From assembly GCA_905214345.1 (NCBI GenBank), contig CAJMLV010000032.1, positions 1 to 31,462 of the forward strand: DNA of 31,462 nucleotides. The letters are read 5' to 3'. Below are positions 8,727-16,299 of this stretch, one piece after another (the stretch's first letter is position 1; every line of letters starts with the position of its first letter). Made by a program: the position numbers and the translations under genes. The DNA is from an uncultured bacterium (GTDB taxonomy: Bacteria > Bacillota > Clostridia > Oscillospirales > Ruminococcaceae). The notes below the pieces were generated by a model, which worked only from the letters and a program-made list of their open reading frames with translations, was not told the origin of the DNA and did no database searches.

Positions 8727-9841
8727 AGATCCAGTACCTCATCCAAATCGTATACGGTGTTGATCTTGCCCGAAAGCACACTGATCATGGTGGGCGCCTT
8801 GTGCATCACCCGCACCACCGTGGGGCGGGAATCGTCGATCTCACTGGCTTTGAGGATGGGCTTCATGCTGAACAGGCTGCTCTTGTAGGTGAAGCCGTAT
8901 TCCTCTTTCAGATACTTGCGGGCCAGCTGGCTCATATACGGCCAGGCGGACGCAGGCTTGGCCGGGCATTCGTTGCAGTTGAAAAGGCTGCCCGGGGTGC
9001 AGCGGCCTTCGCTCTCCTGCTGGCAGGGGAAGGTGGCCACCGAATCATAGCTGGTCTCGTGGGGGGTAAAGGTCACACTGGTCAGGCTGTGCAGACCGGT
9101 CTGGCCGAAGGGCATCAGGCTGAAGAAGGGCCCGTCCATGACGGTAATGCCCACGTTTTTCAGCGGTTCCGCCACTTCGCAGAGGATGATCTCGCACTTT
9201 TCGTACTTGATCTGAAAAGGCGGCAGCCCCAGCATGGCGTGGATGTCATTGACCCCCGCATAGGTAGCGTTGAGCAGGAAAGGCGCTTCGGCCTGCACGT
9301 CCCCTGCCGTCACCTGCCACACGTCCCCCTGTTCCCGGATGGAATCCGGCTTGTGGTTATAGAGCACGGTGACGTTGGGCAGCTTGGCCAGCTGTTCCAG
9401 GAACCACTTTTTCAGCACCTGGGCATCGTAGGTATATTCGGTGGTGAGGAATGCACCGTCGCACAGCCCGGGATTGAAGTACCGGGTGGGGGGCACATCG
9501 TCGCACCGGATGCCCGCTGCCGCACAGAACCGCCGGAAGGCGGGGGCGTCGGTCCAGGAGAAATGGGCGCTGGTGGCGTAGACCTGGTCGAATTTGGTGT
9601 GCAGGCAGAAGGCGTAATCCTCGCAGAATCGCTGGAAATAGTGGGCGCTCTTGATGGCGGTGGAGTAGCTGCGGGGATAATGATACCCCATGTGCACCCG
9701 GGCCTGGTTGATGTAGGTGGCACGCATAAAGGGTGCGGGGTCCCGTTCCAGCACCAGCACCCGCTGGCCGGCGGCGCCGCATTTCTGAGCCGCATACAGG
9801 CCGTAGAGCCCCGCGCCGATGATGATCTTATCGTAATTCAT
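8723..9841 (-). CDS. FAD-dependent oxidoreductase, DAO-like, with cysteine cluster
   Basis: This 372-residue protein opens with the FAD-binding motif IIGAGLYGLYAA (about residues 7-18), Glu32 after the second strand, and an ARVHMGYHYPRS block (about 47-58) shared with DAO-type oxidases found in surface-polysaccharide clusters. A CX7CX7CX2C cluster (Cys273, 281, 289, 292) sits in the second half, which I do not associate with this fold. The substrate is unknown; sugar or sugar-nucleotide oxidation is an inference from the flanking glycosyltransferases. An AAGGA site precedes the ATG at 9841. The 47-base gap before it holds an AT-rich perfect inverted repeat. Confidence 0.82.
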   Translation of the reverse strand: MNYDKIIIGAGLYGLYAAQKCGAAGQRVLVLERDPAPFMRATYINQARVHMGYHYPRSYSTAIKSAHYFQRFCEDYAFCLHTKFDQVYATSAHFSWTDAPAFRRFCAAAGIRCDDVPPTRYFNPGLCDGAFLTTEYTYDAQVLKKWFLEQLAKLPNVTVLYNHKPDSIREQGDVWQVTAGDVQAEAPFLLNATYAGVNDIHAMLGLPPFQIKYEKCEIILCEVAEPLKNVGITVMDGPFFSLMPFGQTGLHSLTSVTFTPHETSYDSVATFPCQQESEGRCTPGSLFNCNECPAKPASAWPYMSQLARKYLKEEYGFTYKSSLFSMKPILKASEIDDSRPTVVRVMHKAPTMISVLSGKINTVYDLDEVLDL

Positions 9842-9858
9842 GGCGGATTCCTTCTCAG

Positions 9859-9881
9859 ATAATATACAATCTGTATATTAT
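9859..9881. repeat. Perfect AT-rich inverted repeat between two operon genes
   Basis: Two 10-base arms (9859-9868 and 9872-9881) are exact reverse complements separated by three bases. The repeat lies between the GT2 stop codon and the FAD oxidoreductase start in an otherwise GC-rich operon. It has no T-run, so it is not a typical terminator. It could be a protein operator, an RNA stem that affects mRNA stability, or an internal promoter remnant. Confidence 0.7.
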
Positions 9882-9888
9882 GGAATTT

Positions 9889-10677
9889 TTACTTCGGGTC
9901 GTATTTACCCATAGCGGCGGCAAACAGAACCTTGAGCAAGTTGCTGTTGCCCTTGAAGCCGCTGATCTTGGTGGGCGTGCGGCCGCTGGCGGGGTAGGCA
10001 CGGGTGACCGGGACCTCGCAGGCTTTGAGTCCCAGGCGGGAAGCCCGGATGCTCAGATAAGCCAGCAGCTCATATCCCATAAAGATGGGGCGCAAAGGCT
10101 GCACGTCGGGGTGGGTCAGGTATTCCCGGCTGTAAGCCCGGTAGGCGTTGGTGGTATCGGTGAACCACTGGCCCGCCGCAGCGCTGATGACCGGGGCATG
10201 GATGAGCCGCACCGCCAGGAACCGGGCGGGCGGAGTGTTGACGGCCTTGCCGCCCTTGACGAAGCGGCTGCCCTGCACCAGGTCGTAGCCCTCTTTCAGC
10301 TTTTCGATAAAGCGGGGCACGTCCTCGATGGAGTCCTTGTTGTTGCCGTCGATGGTCAGAAAGCCCTTGTACCCTCTGGCCAGGGCAAAATGCAGGCCCA
10401 TGCGCAGCTGGGCGCCCTGCCGTCCGGCGCTGGTCTTGACCAGCAGGGTGTTCACACCGTACAGCTGCAGGGTGTCCGGCTTCATGCTGCCGTCGGTGGA
10501 ACCGCCGTCACACAGGATGATGTCCACCATCTTGTCCACCCCGGCTTTCTGGGCGCGGCCCAGCTCGGTGAGGATGCGGGCCCCCTCGTTGATGACCGGG
10601 ATCAGCAGGCAGTAATCGCTGCTGCGGGGGGCAAATTCGGTGATGGTATAGGCAACGTCAAAGGGCTGACGGTTCAT
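9889..10677 (-). CDS. Family 2 glycosyltransferase, DPM1-like, soluble
   Basis: This 262-residue GT-A protein resembles dolichol-phosphate mannose synthase-type transferases without C-terminal membrane spans. Visible blocks are LLIPVINEGARI (residues 24-35), IILCDGGSTDGS (53-64, where the usual DD is CD), and FLTIDGNNKDS (107-117, a DGN replacing a canonical DxD). It probably moves a sugar from a nucleotide donor to a lipid phosphate or a growing glycan. It overlaps the isomerase gene upstream as ATGA (10674-10677) and has a GGAGGT site. The substrate cannot be read from the sequence. Confidence 0.85.
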   Translation of the reverse strand: MNRQPFDVAYTITEFAPRSSDYCLLIPVINEGARILTELGRAQKAGVDKMVDIILCDGGSTDGSMKPDTLQLYGVNTLLVKTSAGRQGAQLRMGLHFALARGYKGFLTIDGNNKDSIEDVPRFIEKLKEGYDLVQGSRFVKGGKAVNTPPARFLAVRLIHAPVISAAAGQWFTDTTNAYRAYSREYLTHPDVQPLRPIFMGYELLAYLSIRASRLGLKACEVPVTRAYPASGRTPTKISGFKGNSNLLKVLFAAAMGKYDPK

Positions 10678-11465
10678 GCAAACACCTCCGCAATATAGTC
10701 AATGGTGCGCAGCACCGTGTCGGTGTTGCCGGGGTTGCGCATCTCGATGGAAACAAAGCCGTGGTAGCCCACAGCCTTGAGCATCATGGCCAGTTCCTTG
10801 TGTTCCGGGCGGGGCTGGATGGGTTCCAGGCCGGGCTCGCTGATATGCACATGGCTGACCCAGTTCAGGTCGGGGATGAAGTCCCGCAGACGCTCACCGT
10901 TTTCGATGATGGTGGACAGGTCCAGGTTCACGGCCAGGCCGGGGTTGTCCAGGCGCTTGACCAGGGCAAAGGCGTCGGCGGTGTGGTTCAGGAAGTTGGT
11001 GTACCGGGTGGTGTTGGCCTCGATAGCCAGGCGCACCCCGTACCGGGCCGCCAGACGGCCCGCCTTGTCAAAGAAGGGTTCCGCCGCCGCGGGGTCGGCG
11101 CCTTCGGGCAGCATGCGGTTTTTGGGGCAGCCGAACACCAGGCTGGGACAGTTCAGGGCACGGGCAAAGGCATAGGCTTCCTCAGTGTAAGCCAGCAGGT
11201 CCTGAGCCTGGGCCTCATCAAAGATACTGCCGGTCTGCCCGTACCAGATGCTCTGCATACTGGGCACGCTGAATCCCCAGCGGTTGTGCAGGTAGCCGCC
11301 GAAAAGCGCGGCGGAGCTCAGGTTGTCGTAGGGCTGTTCGGGGAAGATGCGGGTGGGGGCCAGTTCCAGGCCGGTGAAGCCCGCATTTTTCATGGCGGTA
11401 TAGATCAGTTCGTCGTCGGCCTTGTTCCAGGCAATGTTGCTGACGGCCAGTTGGATGGAAGGCAT
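10674..11465 (-). CDS. TIM-barrel sugar phosphate isomerase/epimerase
   Basis: This 263-residue protein is of the xylose isomerase-like/AP endonuclease 2 superfamily. It shows the family pattern of barrel strands with metal-binding residues: a FTGLELAPTRIF block (residues 30-41), VRLAIEANTT (Glu about 148), NLDLSTI (Asp about 181), HVHISEPG (His about 205 and 207) and FVSIEMRNPG near the C-terminus (Glu). Members isomerise or epimerise sugars or related polyols. It is coupled to the GT2 gene downstream and 12 bases from the epimerase-like gene upstream, so it probably helps make the sugar that those enzymes use. The ATG has an AAGGGG site. Confidence 0.85.
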   Translation of the reverse strand: MPSIQLAVSNIAWNKADDELIYTAMKNAGFTGLELAPTRIFPEQPYDNLSSAALFGGYLHNRWGFSVPSMQSIWYGQTGSIFDEAQAQDLLAYTEEAYAFARALNCPSLVFGCPKNRMLPEGADPAAAEPFFDKAGRLAARYGVRLAIEANTTRYTNFLNHTADAFALVKRLDNPGLAVNLDLSTIIENGERLRDFIPDLNWVSHVHISEPGLEPIQPRPEHKELAMMLKAVGYHGFVSIEMRNPGNTDTVLRTIDYIAEVFA

Positions 11466-11477
11466 GGCAAGCCCCTT

Positions 11478-12398
11478 TCAGTTCCAGTTTTTCATAAACG
11501 CGCAGATGTCGGCCAGTTCCTCCGCCTCGGTGCAGAGGTAGCCGTCCTTGCCGCCCAGCAGTTGGGCGTGGCGGCTGCGCAGGTCATAGTCAAAGGGAGG
11601 TTTGTTCAGCTCGTTGCGCCAGCTGCCCCCGGTGACAGCGGTGTATACCGCCGCGGCAGTGACCGGCGGGGTGGTCAGGTTGAGCAGGGTCAGCCCGGCA
11701 TCCAGGGCTTTTTCAATGTCCTGCCACAGACGGCCCAGGTTGTAGAACTGGTAGCGGCTGCGGGAATCGGTGAAGGCCAGGGCGTTGAAGTCGTTGGCGG
11801 CAAAGAATTCCCGCAAAGCGGCGGCATCCGCCCCCGGTACCAGCTTATAGAAACCGTTGTCCGCCGGGGCATAGCTGACTTTGACCAGGTCACTGGCGAC
11901 CGCCAGTTCCTGGTATTTTTCCGGCCGGAGCATGGCCGGGGTGATGGTGTGCAGGTCAAAGAGGAAGTTTTTCCGCAGACCCAGGCCGTACAGGGCGGGC
12001 AGACGGACGATGAGGGCATCGGGGAAATCTTGGCGCACCCAGTGTTCCAGCTGCAGGCGGTTGCGGCCGTAGGCAGGCAGGTCGTCGGGGGTGGGGGCAT
12101 CGGATTCATCCTTGCCCCGGCTGTCGGCATACACCGCGATGGAGGAGATGAGCACCAGCTTTTTGGGTGCGATCTTGCGCAGATTTTCCCGGGCGGCGGC
12201 CATCACGGCCAGGTCGGCCTCGGGGTCGGCGTTGGCCAGAAACATGGCGGCAGGCACCCCGGCGTAGACGCACAGGTCGGGCGCGGTGCCGAACCGGGCG
12301 GCAATATCGGTGGAATGGCAGACAGCGGCAAAGCTGTGGGCAGCCATCAGATTGCCCCCCACAAAACCGGTGGAACCCACCAGAAGATCCTTGGACAT
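11478..12398 (-). CDS. NAD(P)-dependent epimerase/dehydratase-like protein
   Basis: This 306-residue extended short-chain dehydrogenase-type protein begins with a Rossmann motif (LLVGSTGFVGGN, residues 5-16) and has the strand VLISSIAVY (82-90) that carries the catalytic Ser. The catalytic YxxxK reads YGRNR (Tyr110, Arg114), so lysine is replaced by arginine. It also lacks several usual sugar-binding blocks and may have shifted function. I chose ATG 12398 because the AAGGGGG site is 6 bases upstream; the in-frame ATG at 12404 would have almost no spacer. It is the first gene of the long left operon, directly behind a good promoter. Confidence 0.83.
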   Translation of the reverse strand: MSKDLLVGSTGFVGGNLMAAHSFAAVCHSTDIAARFGTAPDLCVYAGVPAAMFLANADPEADLAVMAAARENLRKIAPKKLVLISSIAVYADSRGKDESDAPTPDDLPAYGRNRLQLEHWVRQDFPDALIVRLPALYGLGLRKNFLFDLHTITPAMLRPEKYQELAVASDLVKVSYAPADNGFYKLVPGADAAALREFFAANDFNALAFTDSRSRYQFYNLGRLWQDIEKALDAGLTLLNLTTPPVTAAAVYTAVTGGSWRNELNKPPFDYDLRSRHAQLLGGKDGYLCTEAEELADICAFMKNWN

Positions 12399-12445
12399 GG
12401 TCATCCCCCTTGCGGACAACAGAATTGCACATTTGTACAAGGTAC

Positions 12446-12474
12446 ATTATAGTGGTTCTTTGCGCAAAAAGCAA
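12446..12474 (-). promoter_or_regulatory. Promoter of the left ten-gene operon
   Basis: On the minus strand a TTGCTT -35 box (12469-12474) and a perfect TATAAT -10 box (12446-12451) are separated by 17 bases. The start of transcription would lie near 12439, leaving a leader of about 40 bases before the epimerase-like gene. A TTGTACAA palindrome (12433-12440) covers the expected start point and could be an operator. Confidence 0.8.
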
Positions 12475-12528
12475 TGCCCCGCCAAAGTCAGATTGAGCGG
12501 CGCAGCGCTTTTTCCCGCCCGGAAACAC

Positions 12529-12568
12529 AAAAAAGCAGCCCGCCCGGCCACAGGGACCGGCGGGCTGC
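12529..12568 (-). terminator. Terminator after the P-loop kinase-like gene
   Basis: Ten-base arms at 12535-12544 and 12559-12568 are exact complements and form a GC-rich stem. On the minus strand it is followed by six Ts. It lies 35 bases past the stop of the kinase-like gene. Confidence 0.9.
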
Positions 12569-12603
12569 CGAAAATGCGGAAAAATATGGAATTGTTCCGC
12601 CGC

Positions 12604-13230
12604 TCACAGACGGCGGGGGGTGCGGGGACGACGGCCTTTTTTCACCGACGCTTCCAGCTGGGCCACGATCTCGGTCATGCTCTGCTGGAATTCCTCGTCC
12701 GAAGAGTTGTGGAAGATGAGCAGCGAATCGGGCTGGCCTTCCAGCTTGAGGTTCGTGGGCGGCTCAAAATTGACGCCCAGGATGTATTCATCCCAGTGGT
12801 TCAGCTTCCAGATGTCGCGGTCGCTGGCGCGGTCGATCATCCGCTGGTGGCAGACTTCGGGGTCGGTATCCACCCAGATGACCACCAGTTCGGCTTCTTT
12901 CTTAGCCAGTTCCTTGCGCAGGTTGGCGATGTATTCGTTGTCCCGGATCTCCTGGGTGAAAGGAGCGTTGATCAGCACAATGTCATCGTAGAGCAAAGCT
13001 TCCATGGCAAGGTCCAGGGTGACCTGATATTCCAGGTCACGGATGTACTTCTCAAAGAAGATGCTGCTGCGGTCATAGGGCTGATGTGCCACCGCAAAGA
13101 TCTGCTTGGACAGCGGGATGAGGGTGTCTTTGTCCAGATACACCACATGTTTGAGCGCAGCCGCCAGCTGGCGGGAGATAAAGGTCTTGCCGCAAGCCGG
13201 AGGGCTTGTGACCAGGATCAGTTTTTTCAA
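12604..13230 (-). CDS. P-loop kinase/ATPase (zeta-toxin-like AAA family)
   Basis: This 208-residue protein opens with a strand and Walker A motif, LILVTSPPACGKTF (residues 4-17), followed by a VVYLDKDTLI block and a later VVIWVDTDPEVCHQRM stretch typical of small P-loop kinases of the zeta-toxin/AAA_33 group. The C-terminus is Lys/Arg-rich. The likely start is TTG at 13230, with an AAAGGG site about 9 bases upstream; the only nearby ATG is out of frame. It has its own promoter, leader palindrome and terminator, so it is a separate unit. Substrate is unknown, and no antitoxin partner is adjacent. Confidence 0.8.
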   Translation of the reverse strand: MKKLILVTSPPACGKTFISRQLAAALKHVVYLDKDTLIPLSKQIFAVAHQPYDRSSIFFEKYIRDLEYQVTLDLAMEALLYDDIVLINAPFTQEIRDNEYIANLRKELAKKEAELVVIWVDTDPEVCHQRMIDRASDRDIWKLNHWDEYILGVNFEPPTNLKLEGQPDSLLIFHNSSDEEFQQSMTEIVAQLEASVKKGRRPRTPRRL

Positions 13231-13260
13231 ACGGAGACACCCTTTCTGTTCATTGTCACG

Positions 13261-13290
13261 CAGGCGGTTAATTTTTTAACCGCTTGCCTG
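13261..13290 (-). promoter_or_regulatory. Palindrome at the kinase-gene transcription start
   Basis: Arms at 13264-13271 and 13276-13283 are exact reverse complements around a TTTT centre, and an outer CAG/CTG pair extends the stem. It begins directly after the -10 box, so it covers the expected start of transcription. It may be a repressor operator or a stabilising 5' stem of the mRNA. It has no T-run after it on the minus strand, so it is not a terminator. Confidence 0.6.
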
Positions 13291-13319
13291 ATTATACAAC
13301 ATCTACGACCGTTTGTGAA
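13291..13319 (-). promoter_or_regulatory. Promoter of the kinase-like gene
   Basis: A TTCACA -35 box (13314-13319) and a perfect TATAAT -10 box (13291-13296) with a 17-base spacer lie on the minus strand. They sit in the 162-base gap between the hisH stop and the kinase-like gene. Confidence 0.72.
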
Positions 13320-13392
13320 TGGATAGAACGCCGATTTTGGCCCTTTTCTGGATTTTTGTTGCGTAAAATCACAGTAAAGTGCATCGGTCCTA

Positions 13393-14049
13393 CTATCGGT
13401 TTGTGGATTGTGCAAAAGAGCGCAGAATTTCCAGCCCCACCGGGCCAGATTTTTCGGGGTGGAACTGTACCCCCAGCACCGACCCGCACATGGCCGCCGC
13501 ACAGATCCGCCGCCCGCCGTAGACGGTATCGGCCAAACGGTATTCCTGTGCCGCGGGCTTTGCTTCGTAGCTATGAATAAAATAGCATTCCTGCCCGGAA
13601 TGTACTCCCGCCAGGGCGGTACCGGCAAAGCCGGTTTCCCGGTCCCGGTGTTCGGCAGGGACGAGCTTCTGCCAGCTGATGTGGGGCACCCGCTGGGGAT
13701 TGCCGTCCACATCGGCATCCGGGATGCGCACCACCCGGCCCGGGATCAGCCCCAGGCCCCTGTGTACGCCGAACTCCTCCGATTCATCAAAGAGCATCTG
13801 CATACCCAGGCAGATGCCCAGCAGCGGGGTCCCCTCCCCTGCCTTGCGGCGGATGGGTTCGATCAGCCCCAGACGTTCCAGCCCGGCCATGCCGTCCCGG
13901 AACGCCCCCACCCCCGGCAGCACCAGAGCTTCGGCGGCCAGCACATCCTCCGGGCGGCTGGTCAGGAGAACTTCGGCCCCGCAGTGTTCCAGGGCATGGC
14001 AGACACTGAGCAGGTTGGACAGCCCGTAATCAATCACCGTGACCTTCAT
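13393..14049 (-). CDS. hisH: HisH-type glutamine amidotransferase subunit
   Basis: This 218-residue class I glutamine amidotransferase releases ammonia from glutamine. The triad is present: Cys80 in GICLGMQ, His197 and Glu199 in QFHPEKS. In histidine synthesis HisH pairs with HisF. Here no other his genes are nearby, and the pair follows an N-acetyl sugar amidotransferase, as with the HisH/HisF paralogues found beside wbpG. Its job is therefore most likely to feed ammonia to that amidotransferase. It overlaps hisF as ATGA (14046-14049). A true histidine role cannot be excluded without the rest of the genome. Confidence 0.92.
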   Translation of the reverse strand: MKVTVIDYGLSNLLSVCHALEHCGAEVLLTSRPEDVLAAEALVLPGVGAFRDGMAGLERLGLIEPIRRKAGEGTPLLGICLGMQMLFDESEEFGVHRGLGLIPGRVVRIPDADVDGNPQRVPHISWQKLVPAEHRDRETGFAGTALAGVHSGQECYFIHSYEAKPAAQEYRLADTVYGGRRICAAAMCGSVLGVQFHPEKSGPVGLEILRSFAQSTNR

Positions 14050-14819
14050 GCGCGCACCTCCACCCCGCCTGCGCGGATCTCCTCTTTCAGTTTCTGCACC
14101 GTTTCCTGGCCGTAATGCAGCACCGCGGCACAGGCCACGGCATCGGCCCCCGCCCGGGCGGCATCCACAATGTCATCACCGCAGCCCACACCGCCGCCGC
14201 AGATGACCGGCACAGTGACGGCGTCGGTGACGGCGCGGATGAGGTCCAGGTCCATGCCGTCCCGCAGGCCTTCGCAGTCCACACTGGTGAGCAGGATCTC
14301 CCCTGCCCCCAGCTGCTGGCCCCGCTTGGCCCACTCCACCACGTCATAACCGGAATGGGCCCGGCCATTGTCGTAATAGGCCTCCCACCCGCTGGGCATG
14401 GTATGACTGCGCTTGGCCTGGATGGAAAGCACCATGCACTGGCTGCCGAAGGCTTCGGCAATTTCGGTGATGAGTTCGGGCCGCTTGATGGCCGCGGTGT
14501 TCACCGCCGCCTTGTCGGCGCCCATGGACAGGATGGCCCGCACGTCCTCCACGCTGCGCAGCCCGCCGCCCACACACACCGGGATATATACCTCATCCAC
14601 CGTGCGGCGGACAATGCCCGAAAGGTTGTTGCGGTTGTACAGGCTGGCCACAATGTCGATGTACAGCAGTTCGTCAATGCCTTCCTCGTAATACCGCCTG
14701 GCAAAGGCGTTGGGGTCGCCCAGCTTGCGCAGACCTTCCAGCTGGATGCCCTTGACCAGGTTTTCGTCCTTTACATCCAGCCGGGCAATGAGCCGGATCT
14801 TCTTATGCGGTCGTTCCAT
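14046..14819 (-). CDS. hisF: HisF-type cyclase paralogue, probable ammonia channel partner
   Basis: This 257-residue (beta/alpha)8 barrel has the HisF pattern: ARLDVKDENLVKG at the N-terminus with Asp15, the GGGLRSVEDV phosphate site (about residues 84-93), LLTSVDCEG with Asp181, and a second phosphate site, ICGGGVG. The second catalytic aspartate of true HisF (Asp130 in the Thermotoga enzyme, in an AIDAK context) is replaced by Gln134 (SIQAKR). This suggests that it no longer closes the imidazole ring and instead guides ammonia from HisH to the sugar amidotransferase. It lies 15 bases downstream of that gene. Confidence 0.9.
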   Translation of the reverse strand: MERPHKKIRLIARLDVKDENLVKGIQLEGLRKLGDPNAFARRYYEEGIDELLYIDIVASLYNRNNLSGIVRRTVDEVYIPVCVGGGLRSVEDVRAILSMGADKAAVNTAAIKRPELITEIAEAFGSQCMVLSIQAKRSHTMPSGWEAYYDNGRAHSGYDVVEWAKRGQQLGAGEILLTSVDCEGLRDGMDLDLIRAVTDAVTVPVICGGGVGCGDDIVDAARAGADAVACAAVLHYGQETVQKLKEEIRAGGVEVRA

Positions 14820-14834
14820 CTGTTGTTCCCTGCC

Positions 14835-16208
14835 TTACTGTTCGTGGTGGGTGCCTTTGGGGTCGCCCCACAGCACCTCGCTGTCTCCCTCATAAGGGGT
14901 GTGGCGCAGCTTCCAGATACCGTCCTCATACTTCCAGATATGGGGCGAGCGGAAGCGGTCGGCCAGGTGCATGAAGTAGTCGCGGTCCATGCGGGGCTGT
15001 TCAAACAGCTGGCTGGCCCAGGGGAAGTGCTTTTTGTCGATGGAGAGGTACTTGAAGATCTCCGTCTCGAAGCGGTCGGGATATTCGCCGTCGAACTTCT
15101 TGCACAGGGCCTTGGCTTCGTCCAGAGTGATCTCCCCGTTGCGGATCTCCTGGGCGGCATCGTAGGTGGTGCGGCCGATACCATACTTGATGTAGGTGGT
15201 GTAATAGAAGAAATCGTCGATCTTGTCGTCGATGGAGTTGTACTTGGAATAGGTTCCCTGGGTGCGCTCCGGGGCGGGGCGGAATCCGCCGTGCTCCACG
15301 CTGTAATAGTAGGCACCCTGGGGATGCCACTTTTCGTAGTAGCCCAGATACCGCACCTGGACGTGGTTTTTCTCCAGGTTGGAAGTCTCGGAAGGCAGAT
15401 AGATAGCCAGGTCGGCCTTGTCGATCTTGTAGTCTTCCTCCAGCTGGCGCAGGCTTACGCCGCCCAGATAGATGTGGTCGTAGTCGTTGACCGCAAAGAA
15501 GTGCTCGTCACGCAAGGCGGAGTTGTTATCGGCGATGGGGTTGCCGAACTCGGCCTCATTTTCCCCGTAAAACACCAGAGGGATGCCGAACTTGGCCGCC
15601 ATCTTGGGGGCCAGCTGCTTCTGGCCAAGGATGAAGGGCTGGAAGGGATGGAAGAGGTTTTCGGTGGCAAGGCGGGTGAGCAGCCGATGGGTCATGCCGT
15701 TGGGGGTGCAGAGGTAGTTGTCAAAGCCCGCATGAATCCAGGCCTGCATGTTGTCCCAGCCCCAGGGGGTATAGATGTGGGGGGCCCAGGTCACGGTCAG
15801 CGGGTGCATGCCGTACTTGTACTTGAGCAGATGGGCGGCGTAAAAGCTGTCCTTGCCGCCGGAACCGGGCACCAGGCAGTCGTAGGAGCCGTCGTTCTTG
15901 CGGTATTCGTCGCACAGTTCCCGCAGTTCCTTCTCCCGCAGAGCCCAGTCGATATGGCCGTTGGCTTTGTTGTGGCAGGCATGGCAGGCATCACAGACGC
16001 CGTCCTCCTGGATGACCATGGTCTTTTTGATGGAATGGATGGTGTGCTCGAACTCATAGCAGGAGTTGGGCTTCTGGTTGCTCATGACACATTCCTTGCA
16101 GAACTGTACCTTTTGGGGCAGGCCGTAATAGGTTTCCAGCTGATCTTCGGGAATGTCGGGTGCATATTTGGAATAGTCGATATCAACATAACGGGGCAGT
16201 TTATCCAT
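14835..16208 (-). CDS. N-acetyl sugar amidotransferase, WbpG-type
   Basis: This 457-residue PP-loop enzyme converts an N-acetyl group on a sugar into an acetamidino group using ammonia, as in pseudaminic, legionaminic and ManNAc3NAc-type sugars. The ATP-binding motif GSGGKDS lies at residues 115-121. Two cysteine pairs upstream, Cys37/Cys40 and Cys72/Cys75 (CDAC), form the probable zinc site. It matches the WbpG/PseA-like family in its cysteine and PP-loop layout and is followed by hisF and hisH. The ATG at 16208 has a GGAAGGA site. A terminator hairpin ends about 24 bases before the start, and a promoter lies upstream of it. A second family member is at 20974-22095. Confidence 0.92.
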   Translation of the reverse strand: MDKLPRYVDIDYSKYAPDIPEDQLETYYGLPQKVQFCKECVMSNQKPNSCYEFEHTIHSIKKTMVIQEDGVCDACHACHNKANGHIDWALREKELRELCDEYRKNDGSYDCLVPGSGGKDSFYAAHLLKYKYGMHPLTVTWAPHIYTPWGWDNMQAWIHAGFDNYLCTPNGMTHRLLTRLATENLFHPFQPFILGQKQLAPKMAAKFGIPLVFYGENEAEFGNPIADNNSALRDEHFFAVNDYDHIYLGGVSLRQLEEDYKIDKADLAIYLPSETSNLEKNHVQVRYLGYYEKWHPQGAYYYSVEHGGFRPAPERTQGTYSKYNSIDDKIDDFFYYTTYIKYGIGRTTYDAAQEIRNGEITLDEAKALCKKFDGEYPDRFETEIFKYLSIDKKHFPWASQLFEQPRMDRDYFMHLADRFRSPHIWKYEDGIWKLRHTPYEGDSEVLWGDPKGTHHEQ

Positions 16209-16232
16209 GAGGGGTCCTTCCTTTCTGCCAAC

Positions 16233-16275
16233 AAAAAAGCGCCGCGCACACAGGGATTTCCTGTATGCGCGGCGC
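16233..16275 (-). terminator. Terminator/attenuator in the leader of the wbpG-type gene
   Basis: Ten-base perfect arms at 16239-16248 and 16266-16275 enclose an inner CAGG/CCTG stem. On the minus strand the hairpin is followed by six Ts. It would end the surface-cassette transcript, but it also lies downstream of the promoter at 16300-16328 and just before the ribosome binding site of the amidotransferase, so it must affect that gene too. Confidence 0.9.
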
Positions 16276-16299
16276 CGTTGCCTTGCTCAGATATTGGGG

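Noticed and set aside
12588..12598. GGAA-n3-TTCC motif seen just past stop codons at 12588-12598 and 19270-19280, with a near copy at 1452-1461
   Set aside because: A short palindrome of this length recurs by chance in 31 kb, and the three sites have no shared context beyond lying after a stop codon.
13227..13718. 163-codon minus-strand frame overlapping hisH and the start of the kinase-like gene
   Set aside because: It is an out-of-frame shadow of hisH. Its tail covers the kinase promoter and palindrome, so it is unlikely to be coding.
13393..14819. hisH-hisF as a fragment of a histidine biosynthesis operon
   Set aside because: No other his gene is nearby, the pair follows a sugar amidotransferase, and hisF lacks a catalytic Asp. 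The paralogue role fits better.
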